This document shows, in pieces, positions 8,879 to 16,614 of a stretch of 23,622 bases of DNA. The stretch spans positions 1-23,622 of the forward strand of contig JAMPAO010000034.1 of the NCBI GenBank assembly GCA_023667165.1, given 5' to 3'. The notes under the pieces are model-generated. The model saw only the letters and a list, made by a program, of their open reading frames with translations, had not been told where the DNA came from and searched no databases. Position 1 is the first letter of the stretch. Each line of letters begins with the position of its first letter. Origin of the DNA: Ruminococcus sp. Its GTDB lineage: Bacteria > Bacillota > Clostridia > Oscillospirales > Ruminococcaceae. Both the position numbers and the translations under genes were made by a program.

Positions 8879-9595
8879 TTACTTGCTTTTAGTGTTTTCC
8901 GAAACAGCTTGAACAGTGTTCTCTCCGCTTGCGTTGCTCTTCAGCAGCTCCGCTATCTCTTTCGGCATAGGCAGCCTTGCCTCGTTGGTATCGGTGCCGT
9001 AGAGAATATCTTCCAGCTTTTTAAGGGCGTCCTTGTTCGTCGTTCTGGAATTTATCTCAAGATGTGCGGTAGGCTTGAATCCCTCTATCTCGGGGTCTAC
9101 AGGCACTGTTTCAAAATCCCACGAGAACGTGGCTGCGTCCGGAGAATCGTTGACCGTCTGATACTCCTTTTCCGACGGTGAGACCGTTGCGCCGTAAACT
9201 ATGTGCAGCTTGTAATCCGTGCAGTCGGGGTCGGTATCGCTTCCAAGTCCCGTGCGGTAGGAAAGCCCGAAAGGCGTTCTGCCCTGCTGAGCTACTTTCA
9301 TGCCCGGGGCAGCCTCCCTATATCCGTTGCACTCATCGAACTCATCGGGATATGTATATGCTTCTATGCTGCCCTTGAAATCCTCCGCCGAACGAAATGA
9401 AGCGTACTTGATGTTATCTGCCCAAAGATCTGTGGCTTCTGCGCCCTCGGGACTTTCGTGAACATTGATAAGACCGTTCCAGGGTACTCCCGTTTTATAC
9501 TTCTGTTCTTTCTGTCCGAAAGGGTAAAGGACGTTTTGAGACACGCCCATCTCAAAATCCCTTTTCCCTGTTTCGTCCCACTTTATTCTTGCCAT
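8879..9595 (-). CDS. Major tail tube protein
   Basis: A 238-residue protein. It has V-L-Y-P-F-G, then A-Y-T-Y-P-D-E-F (about residues 79-86), F-G-L-S-Y-R-T (about 109-115), Y-K-L-H-I-V-Y-G-A and F-S-W-D-F-E-T-V-P-V, all features of the main tube protein of Bacillota siphophages. It polymerises into the tube through which DNA passes. The ATG at 9595 follows GGAGG by a normal distance. It is placed between the completion proteins and the chaperones, as expected. The C-terminal 30 residues, rich in Ser/Asn/Glu, are probably flexible. Confidence 0.85.
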   Translation of the reverse strand: MARIKWDETGKRDFEMGVSQNVLYPFGQKEQKYKTGVPWNGLINVHESPEGAEATDLWADNIKYASFRSAEDFKGSIEAYTYPDEFDECNGYREAAPGMKVAQQGRTPFGLSYRTGLGSDTDPDCTDYKLHIVYGATVSPSEKEYQTVNDSPDAATFSWDFETVPVDPEIEGFKPTAHLEINSRTTNKDALKKLEDILYGTDTNEARLPMPKEIAELLKSNASGENTVQAVSENTKSK

Positions 9596-9610
9596 AATAT
9601 CAGCCTCCAG

Positions 9611-9916
9611 TTAATAAATTATTGTAAATACATCATGATACAGATTATCCGAAACAAAACTGCGGTCGTATCTGCATTTCGGAAGAAATGAAACCGTTTC
9701 GGCGATCTTGCCCTCGGGGTCTGTGTCTATTACGGTAAGCTCGTAAACATTGCTGTGCGTGTATACTCCGCCGTTTGCATAGCCGTTTTTTATCCGGATG
9801 CGGCGGTACACAACAGCGGGGTATTTCATCTTTACCGATTCGGGCGGCTGAAAGTAAACATTCCTGCTGCCCGTTATCCCGCAAAGTTTTTCATGCAGTT
9901 CAAGACGTCTGTTCAT
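9611..9916 (-). CDS. Small head-tail joining / tail terminator-like protein
   Basis: About 101 residues if started at the ATG at 9914-9916, which has AGGTGAT upstream; an upstream ATG at 9928 is possible but lacks a better site. It overlaps the previous gene by 17 bases. The sequence N-R-R-L-E-L-H-E-K-L-C then Y-P-A-V-V-Y and V-Y-E-L-T-V-I-D-T-D-P resembles small tail terminator or tail completion proteins that cap the tube before it joins the head. The slot directly before the tail tube supports this. The family is diverse, so the exact role (terminator rather than connector) is not certain. Confidence 0.6.
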   Translation of the reverse strand: MNRRLELHEKLCGITGSRNVYFQPPESVKMKYPAVVYRRIRIKNGYANGGVYTHSNVYELTVIDTDPEGKIAETVSFLPKCRYDRSFVSDNLYHDVFTIIY

Positions 9917-10223
9917 TATACAGATCACCTACCGTAAGAATAAGTCTCGGATACGACACTTCTGCGCTTGACACTTTCCATTTGCTGCCCATAAATTCCA
10001 CATACCGTATGGCATGAAAATTTTCCATAGCGTACGGGTCGGCAACAATGCTTATCTCATTTGACACATTAACGTTGTCGTTAAGCTGTCCCGAGGTCTG
10101 AAGATGTCTTGTGCTGCGAATAACGTCGCCGAAGTAACGGCGTTCGGTTATCCTGCTTTCCCATACCCCGGGACTTGTCTCAAACGTTTCGGCGTATCCT
10201 ACTGTTCCGCAGAATTTCGCCAT
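9900..10223 (-). CDS. Small phage structural protein, head-tail connection region
   Basis: A 107-residue protein taken from the ATG at 10221-10223, 19 bases after the capsid stop; the longer frame to 10262 would overlap the capsid and adds only a basic lead. It reads R-I-T-E-R-R-Y-F-G-D-V-I then V-N-V-S-N-E-I-S-I-V-A-D-P-Y-A and F-M-G-S-K-W-K-V-S, a set of short beta-strand-like segments. Proteins like this occur between capsid and tail genes in Clostridia phages and are thought to be head closure or head-tail connectors. I recognise the type, not a precise named family. Confidence 0.6.
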   Translation of the reverse strand: MAKFCGTVGYAETFETSPGVWESRITERRYFGDVIRSTRHLQTSGQLNDNVNVSNEISIVADPYAMENFHAIRYVEFMGSKWKVSSAEVSYPRLILTVGDLYNEQTS

Positions 10224-10242
10224 TTTCGGTTTACCCTGCCTT

Positions 10243-11961
10243 TTAGGACGTCTTTGCCTCAAGGGCGATAGCCGAATAAGGCTTTATGAGAGCTCCGGAA
10301 CAGCGGGTTTCGATAAGGTACTTCTGAGCATTGTAGTCGATATCGAAATCATCGAACATATTGACAGCTCCGCCCTTGTCAGCACCCACATTGTAATCGG
10401 TAAGATTGACAATAACTCCCATAAGCGCACCGCCGTTTTTACCCTTGGTGTTTTCCATAGGCGGAACCGTGATTATCTCTTTTACCCTGAGCTTCTTTGC
10501 CAGCTTGCTCTCGTCCTCGTACAGAGTGTGACCGATGGTGTCCTCAAGAAGCAGACAGTTTGTGAGAATATCCTCTGTAGTGTACAGAGTGGGAGAACCC
10601 GAGCCTTTGTAGTTCTTTCTTGCCTTGATCGCTGCGGTGATGAACTCCTTGGCAAGCTCAGTGTCCGCAGGGTCGATGCCTGCGTCTACAACAGCCTGTA
10701 TAGTGTACAGCTCGTCGTCAAAAGCCACGGGACGTATATGTGTCTCGTCTATCTTGTCCTCGGAGGAAGACAGCCTGCCGTCGCCGATGAGCAGAGCTCT
10801 GGCTATTTCCTCATTGAGCATCATTCTCATTTCAGCCTTTATCCAGCTCACCACGTCGAAATCGGCGATATCCACTACGTCGTCACGGTCCAGCTTCTGC
10901 TTTTTGTATATGGTGGTGGGTTCGGTAGTTCTCTTGAGAAGAGTGAATACCTCGTCCTTTTTCTTGTTGCCCTTTATGTATCCTCTCGCCCTTGCGTCTT
11001 CTTCCGTAATATTGGCAAGCACGGACTTTATGCGGCTGAAAGGCGTATGATGCACTGCTCCCATTACCTTCTGTACCCAGCTCATATCGCGCTGAATGAA
11101 CTGCGGAGCGTCGGTAACGGTCTTTGCATCTGGGAACAGGTACTCGATATTCTCAATACCGTGGGCAAGAACGGCGTCCTTTAAGCTGCCGTATCTTTTG
11201 ACATCGGCAAATATCGCCGCCTGCTCGGAATGGCTGAGAAAGTCGCCCTTGTTCTCTCCGTCTGTGTCGAATACATTGTGTTTCATATCGTTTCCTCCCT
11301 CATTTTCTTTGTTTTCTTCCTTTTCGTTTTTCCTGTCCTCAAGAACCTGTCCGATAAGAGCGTAAACAACAGTCTTCTGCTTATCGGTAAGCGTGTTGAA
11401 TACGTCCTCTACAGTTTCTTCGCTGTCGTCCTTTTCGGGCGTTTTTTTATTCTCTTCTTTATCCATTTCTTTTCCTCCTTCGTTTTCAACAGAGTGGTAA
11501 AGACAAATGTCCTCGCCTGTGAAAATGTCCGCTTCCGTATCCGATTCATCCCCGTGACGCAAGACCGAACGTATGGACGCTCCCGGATTTGCTCCCGCAA
11601 GCACCAGGCTTACCTCCCGTATATTGCCGTGGATAACGTTTGCACCGTTGTGCTTAAGACCGTTTGCGTATATGGAAAGAGCGGAAATATCACCGTGTTC
11701 CACAAGCATCTTTGCGTTCCTGCCCGACTCGGTATCGTTGAATTTGCAATACGCAAACACTCCGTCCGCTCGGTTTTCCAAAAGCGCATGACCTAATACA
11801 TTAAACGGGTCGTCATGACGGTGATTCCACACCAAAGGCACGGTCTGACCGTCATTTGACTTGAAAGCGTCCCGTACAATGGTTCGCCCGTCGGAACATC
11901 TTAAGTCGTTTTTGGTAGCCCAGCCGCAGAAATCGTATGTATCGGGCTTAGCTTTTTTCAT
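10243..11961 (-). CDS. HK97-type prohead protease - scaffold - major capsid fusion
   Basis: One 572-residue frame covers three jobs that are often separate genes. Residues 1-135 are an S78-type prohead protease: W-N-H-R-H-D-D with the likely catalytic His47 or His49, A-L-S-I-Y-A with probable nucleophile Ser96, and R-E-V-S-L-V around 115-120. Residues 160-240 are very charged and rich in Lys/Glu, as in the HK97 delta (scaffold) domain. From about 245 to the end is an HK97-fold capsid subunit. During assembly the protease would cut off itself and the scaffold. The gene overlaps the portal stop by 14 bases and uses AGGAGG. Two strong ribosome sites with ATG lie inside the frame (listed separately), so shorter products may also be made. 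Confidence 0.9.
   Translation of the reverse strand: MKKAKPDTYDFCGWATKNDLRCSDGRTIVRDAFKSNDGQTVPLVWNHRHDDPFNVLGHALLENRADGVFAYCKFNDTESGRNAKMLVEHGDISALSIYANGLKHNGANVIHGNIREVSLVLAGANPGASIRSVLRHGDESDTEADIFTGEDICLYHSVENEGGKEMDKEENKKTPEKDDSEETVEDVFNTLTDKQKTVVYALIGQVLEDRKNEKEENKENEGGNDMKHNVFDTDGENKGDFLSHSEQAAIFADVKRYGSLKDAVLAHGIENIEYLFPDAKTVTDAPQFIQRDMSWVQKVMGAVHHTPFSRIKSVLANITEEDARARGYIKGNKKKDEVFTLLKRTTEPTTIYKKQKLDRDDVVDIADFDVVSWIKAEMRMMLNEEIARALLIGDGRLSSSEDKIDETHIRPVAFDDELYTIQAVVDAGIDPADTELAKEFITAAIKARKNYKGSGSPTLYTTEDILTNCLLLEDTIGHTLYEDESKLAKKLRVKEIITVPPMENTKGKNGGALMGVIVNLTDYNVGADKGGAVNMFDDFDIDYNAQKYLIETRCSGALIKPYSAIALEAKTS
11284..11300 (-). promoter_or_regulatory. Internal ribosome binding site and ATG at codon 226 of the protease-capsid gene
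   Basis: AGGGAGG (11294-11300) lies 7 bases before an in-frame ATG (11284-11286) starting M-K-H-N-V-F. Initiation here would give the capsid domain with almost no scaffold. It is coded as E-G-G-N-D-M, nearly the same as the other internal site. Use in vivo is inferred. Confidence 0.6.
11464..11480 (-). promoter_or_regulatory. Internal ribosome binding site and ATG at codon 166 of the protease-capsid gene
   Basis: AAGGAGG (11474-11480) lies 7 bases before an in-frame ATG (11464-11466) starting M-D-K-E-E-N. Initiation here would give scaffold plus capsid without the protease. The site is coded as E-G-G-K-E-M. Seen directly; use in vivo is inferred. Confidence 0.6.
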
Positions 11962-13195
11962 TTTGAATTTCCTCCTTTGTTATCGGCGTTTCCACCTGCA
12001 CGGGTGACGGTGCGGCAGAAGGAGCGCCTATATTTTTATTCTTCAGCTTGTCCGCATCCGGATCGTCGGAGGGTTTAAGTCCTATACGCTGCCTTACCTC
12101 GTTGGATGAAAGTATTTCATTGCGTGTGAACTTATCCGACGCCTCCGCCAGTTCCCCGATAGGAACAAGTCTGAACGGATCTCTGAAGAACATTATGGAC
12201 TGTCTTTGACTTCTTGCGGTGCGGGTCAGAAACTTTCTCTTCATCTCGTCTGCCGCCGCAGAAAGCAGAGGCTCTATGGAGCGGTCGTAATAATTGAGCA
12301 TAGTTTTTTCGTCGGCAGTGCCGTCCATAACGCTTTGGGTTATGCCGAGCTGGCTGTGGAGAAGATTCGTAAGGTACTCTATCTGACTTAGCAGATTGTT
12401 CTCTATGGGACGGTTGAGCTGCGTCACCCGCTCAGTGCCGTCTATATAGGCAATACCGTACTTGCTCCCCGCCAGTTGCTTTTCTATGTCCGCCCGTCTT
12501 TGCTCCGCCTGCTGCTTCCTCGTTTCGGTCTTTACCAGATACGGCAGTTGTATCAGCAGGTCGAGTTTTCCCGAACTGCTTTGCTCGTCCACTGCGTCAA
12601 GAAGATTGAGCTTTCGTATAAGGCGCTGCATAGTCGAGTTGGGTTCATTGGTGACGGCGTAAAGAGGGTTTTCGATTATAGCCGCTGTCTGTTTGGAAAC
12701 CTCTATCTCTTCCTTTTGACCTGTCCTTTCATTGTATAGCTGTACTCTGACGCTTGAGGGTCTCCACTGCACTATTTTCCCCACACGCAGACTGAGAATG
12801 TCGTACGACCCTGTTATGTTGGGGTCAAAGTCTGTGTCCACGGGGATCACCGCCACACAGCCCTCGTCCAGCATGGACATTACCATATCCTGTACAAACG
12901 CTCTGCCTGTCTGGTCAAGGTTTGCTTCTTCCGAAAGGCATCTGTTCAGTCCGGAATTTATTTCAGAGAGAAAATATCCCTCTTCGTCCAGACGGACGTG
13001 ACGAATTTTCATAGCCGCTGCGTCTATAGCTATACGGTTATACACGCTCGTTACTATCGACCGCTCGTTTCCTCCCGAAAAGCGCATTCTGTCGGGACGG
13101 CGGTAATAAGCAGGTTCGCTGTAGTCATATGTGGGATCTCTTGCCGTGAAGGCATTCCACGCGTGCTTTAATCTTGCGCCCAGTGAAATGTTCAT
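11948..13195 (-). CDS. Phage portal protein (HK97-type)
   Basis: A 415-residue protein between terminase and capsid. The N-terminal part reads S-I-V-T-S-V-Y-N-R-I-A-I-D-A-A-A-M, typical of Bacillota portals; the middle has L-L-S-Q-I-E-Y-L-T-N-L-L-H-S-Q-L-G-I-T and A-D-E-K-T-M-L-N-Y-Y, the long clip and stem helices; the end has F-T-R-N-E-I-L-S-S-N-E-V-R-Q-R-I-G, a conserved crown motif. It forms the dodecameric ring at one capsid vertex through which DNA enters and leaves, and docks the terminase motor. The start at 13195 is preceded by a GAGGT site, 26 bases after the terminase stop. The C-terminal tail is Pro/Ala rich and overlaps the capsid start. Confidence 0.92.
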   Translation of the reverse strand: MNISLGARLKHAWNAFTARDPTYDYSEPAYYRRPDRMRFSGGNERSIVTSVYNRIAIDAAAMKIRHVRLDEEGYFLSEINSGLNRCLSEEANLDQTGRAFVQDMVMSMLDEGCVAVIPVDTDFDPNITGSYDILSLRVGKIVQWRPSSVRVQLYNERTGQKEEIEVSKQTAAIIENPLYAVTNEPNSTMQRLIRKLNLLDAVDEQSSSGKLDLLIQLPYLVKTETRKQQAEQRRADIEKQLAGSKYGIAYIDGTERVTQLNRPIENNLLSQIEYLTNLLHSQLGITQSVMDGTADEKTMLNYYDRSIEPLLSAAADEMKRKFLTRTARSQRQSIMFFRDPFRLVPIGELAEASDKFTRNEILSSNEVRQRIGLKPSDDPDADKLKNKNIGAPSAAPSPVQVETPITKEEIQNEKS

Positions 13196-13221
13196 TTTGA
13201 ATTTTTACCTCGCTTTAATAT

Positions 13222-14967
13222 TTAGTCAAACGCTTCGGAATTGAGTTTGAATGCCACATAGGCGTCCATCATCGCCGCCACTGCGTCTATTTTCTGATCG
13301 CTGCGCTTTTTCAGCAGCTTGCGGTTGCCATTGGTGTCTTCGATCGTTATACAGTTGCCCATTGTGTAGCTCATCAGCTCCTCATCAAACAAAAGCAGTC
13401 TGTCCTCCGCCAGCTTTTTAAGCTCGCCCAGGGGTACAGACTCCGTTTTTGCTCCCTGTATAACCTTTTCAATGCCGAAAGGACCGTTTTCCGTCTGCCA
13501 CCTTTCAACGAACTCCTTGGCGTTGTAAGGGTCGTATCCGAAGCAGCGTACATCGTACCCCCTTTCGCATATATGAGCGTCAAGGTCGTCGTAAACGTTC
13601 ATCATGTTAAGGATAGTGCCGTCCATGACCACCAGACTGCCCTCTTTCATAAATTCCTCGTACTTTATCCTCTGAGCCGCCTGAAGCTTTGTCATGGTGC
13701 GGGAGGTTATGTAATTTCGGGTCTTTACCCCGAACGCTCCTCCGGACAGAGGAAACAGAAAGGTAAAAGCGCAGAAGTCGTCACCCTGAGAAAGATCGCA
13801 CCCCAAAGCGCAGGGGAGCTGCCAGAAATCCCGTTTTCTGTGAGGAAGGATCTCTTCGTAGGTAAAGAAATATGTGTAACCCTCCATGGGCAGACCGAAA
13901 CGCTTGGCTAATATATCGTTCCTTGCGGCAGGCGCTTTTTCCGCCCGTTCCACATCAAGCTGATATGTTTCGTAGCTTACGGTCAAGCCGATATTCGGAT
14001 TAGCCTTAAGCCACACCGCAGGGTCGGCTACCTCGTCCACGCTGTCCAGCTTATACCACCATATGGATACGTGGGGAGCTATGTATTCGCCCTTGAGAAT
14101 GCTCATAAGCTCCATTTTGATAGTATCACCGCAGCCGTTCCTTACCGTTCCTTCGGAGCTTGTTGCAATGATAAGGTAATCGTCTACCTTTGAAGCTCCC
14201 TGCTCTATAGCTCCTATAACATCCTCCCTGATATCGCAGGACAGCCATTCGTCCACAGTAGCCACCTTGCACCTGAGTCCTTGCAGCTTTGCGATTGACA
14301 TAGGGCGCACTTCGATTATCGAGCCTGTCAGGAAATTCTCTATTCCTTTTTTAGTGGGGGACAGCTTTGCCCTGTTCGCCTTTGAGCCTGTGGTGTTTTG
14401 CAGTGATCCTTGGGTCAGAAACTTAAAGTAAGGTCCTCTTGCCCTGGCTATGGCAGTCCGTATGGGTGACATCACCTCGTCCGCCTGCCGCATTGTCGGA
14501 GCGGTGGTTATCTGATGTGTTGTTGAGCGGTCTATATTCTCGAAGTACGATTGAAGACAAGAATCATACAGCGATTTTGCCGCTCCTCTCCCTACAATAA
14601 GGTATTGCTTATTGATAAGCCTTTTCTTTTTCCGCTTTCTGGCGTAATGACCGCCGTGACCCTTGTCGCCGGGGACGTAAACGCTTATCTCCTCATAGTA
14701 ATACCATCCCAAAGCCTGCTCCCCCCACAGCTTGAAGCTGTCAAGCATATTAAGGTCGGAGCCGTCGGTCAGGGTAAGCTCGTTTTCGCAGAAGCGTATC
14801 CATCCTTCTACGGCTTTGTCGTCATAATACACTCCCGGGTTGTCTATCAGCTCGTCTATACGGTTCATTTCCATTGCCACCGTTTTGCATACAGGTATCT
14901 CTCCCCGCATTACGGCGTCACGGAATTTTCCGTAGTATTTAGGTACTGCGGTGTTGGATAACGGCAT
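13222..14967 (-). CDS. terL: Terminase large subunit
   Basis: The packaging motor: ATPase pumps DNA into the head, nuclease cuts it. I use the ATG at 14965-14967 (M-P-L-S-N-T), with AAAAAGGAG 8 bases upstream, giving 581 residues; the longer frame to 15099 would translate through the terminator hairpin and the opposing gene's promoter. The Walker A-like loop is V-G-R-G-A-A-K-S (125-132), Walker B with catalytic acid is V-A-T-V-D-E (235-240), and the adenine/coupling motif region includes T-T-A-P-T-M-R-Q-A-D-E (154-164). The nuclease domain shows C-D-L-S-Q-G-D-D with Asp391 and the C-terminal I-D-A-V-A-A-M-M-D (Asp561, Asp568). All key residues seem intact. An intrinsic terminator sits directly upstream, so expression probably needs read-through. 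Confidence 0.95.
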   Translation of the reverse strand: MPLSNTAVPKYYGKFRDAVMRGEIPVCKTVAMEMNRIDELIDNPGVYYDDKAVEGWIRFCENELTLTDGSDLNMLDSFKLWGEQALGWYYYEEISVYVPGDKGHGGHYARKRKKKRLINKQYLIVGRGAAKSLYDSCLQSYFENIDRSTTHQITTAPTMRQADEVMSPIRTAIARARGPYFKFLTQGSLQNTTGSKANRAKLSPTKKGIENFLTGSIIEVRPMSIAKLQGLRCKVATVDEWLSCDIREDVIGAIEQGASKVDDYLIIATSSEGTVRNGCGDTIKMELMSILKGEYIAPHVSIWWYKLDSVDEVADPAVWLKANPNIGLTVSYETYQLDVERAEKAPAARNDILAKRFGLPMEGYTYFFTYEEILPHRKRDFWQLPCALGCDLSQGDDFCAFTFLFPLSGGAFGVKTRNYITSRTMTKLQAAQRIKYEEFMKEGSLVVMDGTILNMMNVYDDLDAHICERGYDVRCFGYDPYNAKEFVERWQTENGPFGIEKVIQGAKTESVPLGELKKLAEDRLLLFDEELMSYTMGNCITIEDTNGNRKLLKKRSDQKIDAVAAMMDAYVAFKLNSEAFD

Positions 14968-14985
14968 GGTTTGTACTCCTTTTTC

Positions 14986-15021
14986 AAAAAAAATTCCCGA
15001 GCCTATAGACAAGCTCGGGAA
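14986..15021 (-). terminator. Intrinsic terminator or attenuator just upstream of terL
   Basis: A perfect 9-bp stem, TTCCCGAGC (14994-15002) with GCTCGGGAA (15013-15021), a 10-base loop, and on the minus strand a run of eight T (14986-14993) right after the stem. It faces the late operon. The run ends only a few bases before the terL ribosome site, leaving no room for another promoter. The loop holds the -35 box of the opposing gene. Confidence 0.8.
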
Positions 15022-15034
15022 AAGGTGGTATAAT
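15006..15034 (+). promoter_or_regulatory. Sigma-70/SigA-type promoter for the plus-strand moron gene
   Basis: TAGACA (15006-15011, five of six consensus bases), 17-base spacer, TATAAT (15029-15034, perfect). The start of transcription would be near 15041, with GGAGG at 15058-15062 and ATG at 15071. Such a promoter should work with host polymerase alone, for example in a lysogen. A second TATAAT at 15042-15047 has no -35 partner. Confidence 0.8.
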
Positions 15035-15055
15035 TGAGTTGTATAATAAAGACAA
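15027..15055 (-). promoter_or_regulatory. Weak candidate minus-strand promoter facing terL
   Basis: On the minus strand TTGTCT (15050-15055), 17-base spacer, TATACC (15027-15032). It overlaps the plus-strand promoter. Both boxes match only four of six. If used, the transcript would begin at the top of the terminator hairpin, which then could not act as a terminator. Listed as an alternative for terL expression. Confidence 0.2.
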
Positions 15056-15070
15056 ACGGAGGTATTGAAA

Positions 15071-16120
15071 ATGAACGAACAGACTTTGGAAAAGAACACT
15101 TTGCAGGAACAACTTCATTTTGAAATTCACGAGGAAAACGGCGTTGATTTGAGCAGTGACCGTTATAAACAGCTCGAATGCGGTCCCGAACAAGCGATGT
15201 ATATGTCCGCCTTTATGCAGCAGATACCCGCAATAGCCGCTTCGGGTGCTCTTGCGAACTCCTACAAGGTAGTATTTCCCGAGGGCGTCACAGGGACGCT
15301 CATGCAGTATAAAAAAGGTGGATTAGGCACGCCGATCATCGGGGAAAACGGAAAGATAGTCGGTCACGCAGGACTGTTTGATATGAAAGCAGAGGCCGCT
15401 GTTCTTGGCGGTTTCAGTGTTATGGCTGCGGTGACCGGTCAGTATTTTCTTACTGAGATAAACTCAAAGCTGGGAAATCTCAATCTTAAAGTCGACCAGA
15501 TAATGGAGTTTCTTTACGGCGACAAAAAAGCAGAGTTGATGTCGGAGATAAGTTTTGCCCAGCAGGCGCAGAAGAATTACAGTTCGATCATGAACCACGA
15601 AGCCCAGCGGGCGGCAACTATTGCCGGCTTGCAGCAGTCCCGCAAAACAGCTATGCAGGACATTGAATTTTATATGTCCGACCTCTCCCGCAAAGTGCAG
15701 ACCGTTGAGAAAATGTTCGGCAAATTCAAAGAAACAGCCGAAACAGTTCTGCGCATATGGCAAAGCCTCGATCTTTCCAAACAGCTTTTTGTTATGAGCA
15801 ACATTATGGAAACTTATTTTGCTCAGAATTTCGACAGGAATTATATAAAGTCGGTCAGCGAAACAGTAGCTTATTACATAAACAAATGCGACAAGAGCGT
15901 GTTAGGCGACTTTAGGATACTGCGTTCAAAAATTGACGCCTTTAAGGATAAAGACGGAACAAAAGAGCTTAAAGACAGATTCGACGGTATTATCGGTTCT
16001 CTGGACGGCGGCGGAGAAGCGCCTATACTTCGCACAATGTCCGAGGCACTCAGTGCTGCCACCGCGTCAAGAGAATACCATATAGATCACAAAGGCCGCA
16101 TTTATTTGAAAGCAGTTTAA
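15071..16120 (+). CDS. Moron-like gene of unknown function, opposite to the late operon
   Basis: The only plus-strand gene: 349 residues from the ATG at 15071, 8 bases after GGAGG (an in-frame TTG at 15065 is too close to the site). I do not recognise a named family. The N-terminal third has V-V-F-P-E-G-V-T-G-T-L-M-Q-Y and G-T-P-I-I-G-E-N-G-K-I-V-G-H-A, then a hydrophobic Ala/Gly-rich segment (A-A-V-L-G-G-F-S-V-M-A-A-V-T-G, about 99-113) and a long, probably coiled-coil helical part with I-M-E-F-L-Y-G-D-K-K-A-E-L. This resembles widespread Bacillota hypothetical proteins with a membrane or pore-like helix. It has its own promoter and terminator, as morons do, so it may be made in the prophage state; superinfection exclusion or another host-benefit role is a guess. 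Its stop overlaps the convergent gene's stop. Confidence 0.85.
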   Translation: MNEQTLEKNTLQEQLHFEIHEENGVDLSSDRYKQLECGPEQAMYMSAFMQQIPAIAASGALANSYKVVFPEGVTGTLMQYKKGGLGTPIIGENGKIVGHAGLFDMKAEAAVLGGFSVMAAVTGQYFLTEINSKLGNLNLKVDQIMEFLYGDKKAELMSEISFAQQAQKNYSSIMNHEAQRAATIAGLQQSRKTAMQDIEFYMSDLSRKVQTVEKMFGKFKETAETVLRIWQSLDLSKQLFVMSNIMETYFAQNFDRNYIKSVSETVAYYINKCDKSVLGDFRILRSKIDAFKDKDGTKELKDRFDGIIGSLDGGGEAPILRTMSEALSAATASREYHIDHKGRIYLKAV

Positions 16121-16136
16121 CTGCCTTTCAGTTTTT
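16107..16136 (+). terminator. Intrinsic terminator of the moron gene
   Basis: Stem 16107-16116 with 16120-16130 (one bulged C), 3-base loop, then TTTTT at 16132-16136. The stem contains the stop codon itself, so the gene ends inside its own terminator. No T run follows on the minus strand, so it should not stop the late operon. Confidence 0.65.
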
Positions 16137-16614
16137 GTATCGTAGCGATAATGCCCACAACGGAAGCGGTTATGCCTACAGTACTGCCGGTTATGCTGAG
16201 AATGTCCTTGACATGGGTCATTCCGTCGGTTATGTTTTCGGATGACAGCGACCGCAGTTGCTTTTCCATAGTCAGCCTGTTAATTGCTTTGCGCAGGTCA
16301 TCGTCGCTCATAGAGCTAAAATCCAGCGACTTTGTTCTTTTACGGTCTTTTATACTTGACACTGTGTTTGTCAGTTTTGAAGCGTTGTCAAGGGCGTTGG
16401 TTGTGTCTTTCATGATTTTTTCTGCGGGAGAGATAGCTTCTTTATCTTTTCCGTTTTTTATTGATTTGGTAAACGCCTTATCCATCATATCTTGGCGTTT
16501 TTGCCTTTTTGCGCCCTCGGCGGTCAAAGACCCGTCGGGGTTCTGATAACGCCTTACACCCCATTTTTGTCCTTTTATACCGTGGTGGTATAAAACATCG
16601 CTATACGCCCACAT
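16117..16614 (-). CDS. HHGIKGQKWGVRRY-tagged protein with C-terminal hydrophobic helix
   Basis: A 165-residue protein with AGGAGG ahead of the ATG at 16614. Residues 10-23 are H-H-G-I-K-G-Q-K-W-G-V-R-R-Y, followed by Q-N-P-D-G-S-L-T; the same peptide starts the papain-fold protein further upstream. This peptide is known at the N-terminus of many phage proteins coded near the head genes. The middle is charged and helical (N-A-L-D-N-A-S-K-L-T-N-T-V); the end, about 137-161, is hydrophobic (S-I-T-G-S-T-V-G-I-T-A-S-V-V-G-I-I-A-T-I) and could enter a membrane. No enzyme motif is seen. I infer a virion-associated or ejected membrane-active protein; a scaffold-like role is the alternative. It overlaps the connector gene by 14 bases. 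Confidence 0.75.
   Translation of the reverse strand: MWAYSDVLYHHGIKGQKWGVRRYQNPDGSLTAEGAKRQKRQDMMDKAFTKSIKNGKDKEAISPAEKIMKDTTNALDNASKLTNTVSSIKDRKRTKSLDFSSMSDDDLRKAINRLTMEKQLRSLSSENITDGMTHVKDILSITGSTVGITASVVGIIATIQKLKGS
16553..16588 (-). repeat. Direct repeat coding the shared N-terminal tag, copy 1
   Basis: These 36 bases match 18057-18092 at 33 positions. They code for the core of the HHGIKGQKWGVRRY peptide in the 165-residue protein. The differing bases are mostly silent, so the peptide is under selection as protein. Confidence 0.8.

Noticed and set aside
14968..15099. Longer N-terminus of terminase
   Set aside because: It would pass through the terminator hairpin and opposing promoter, and the inner ATG at 14967 has a strong ribosome site; terminases begin near this point.
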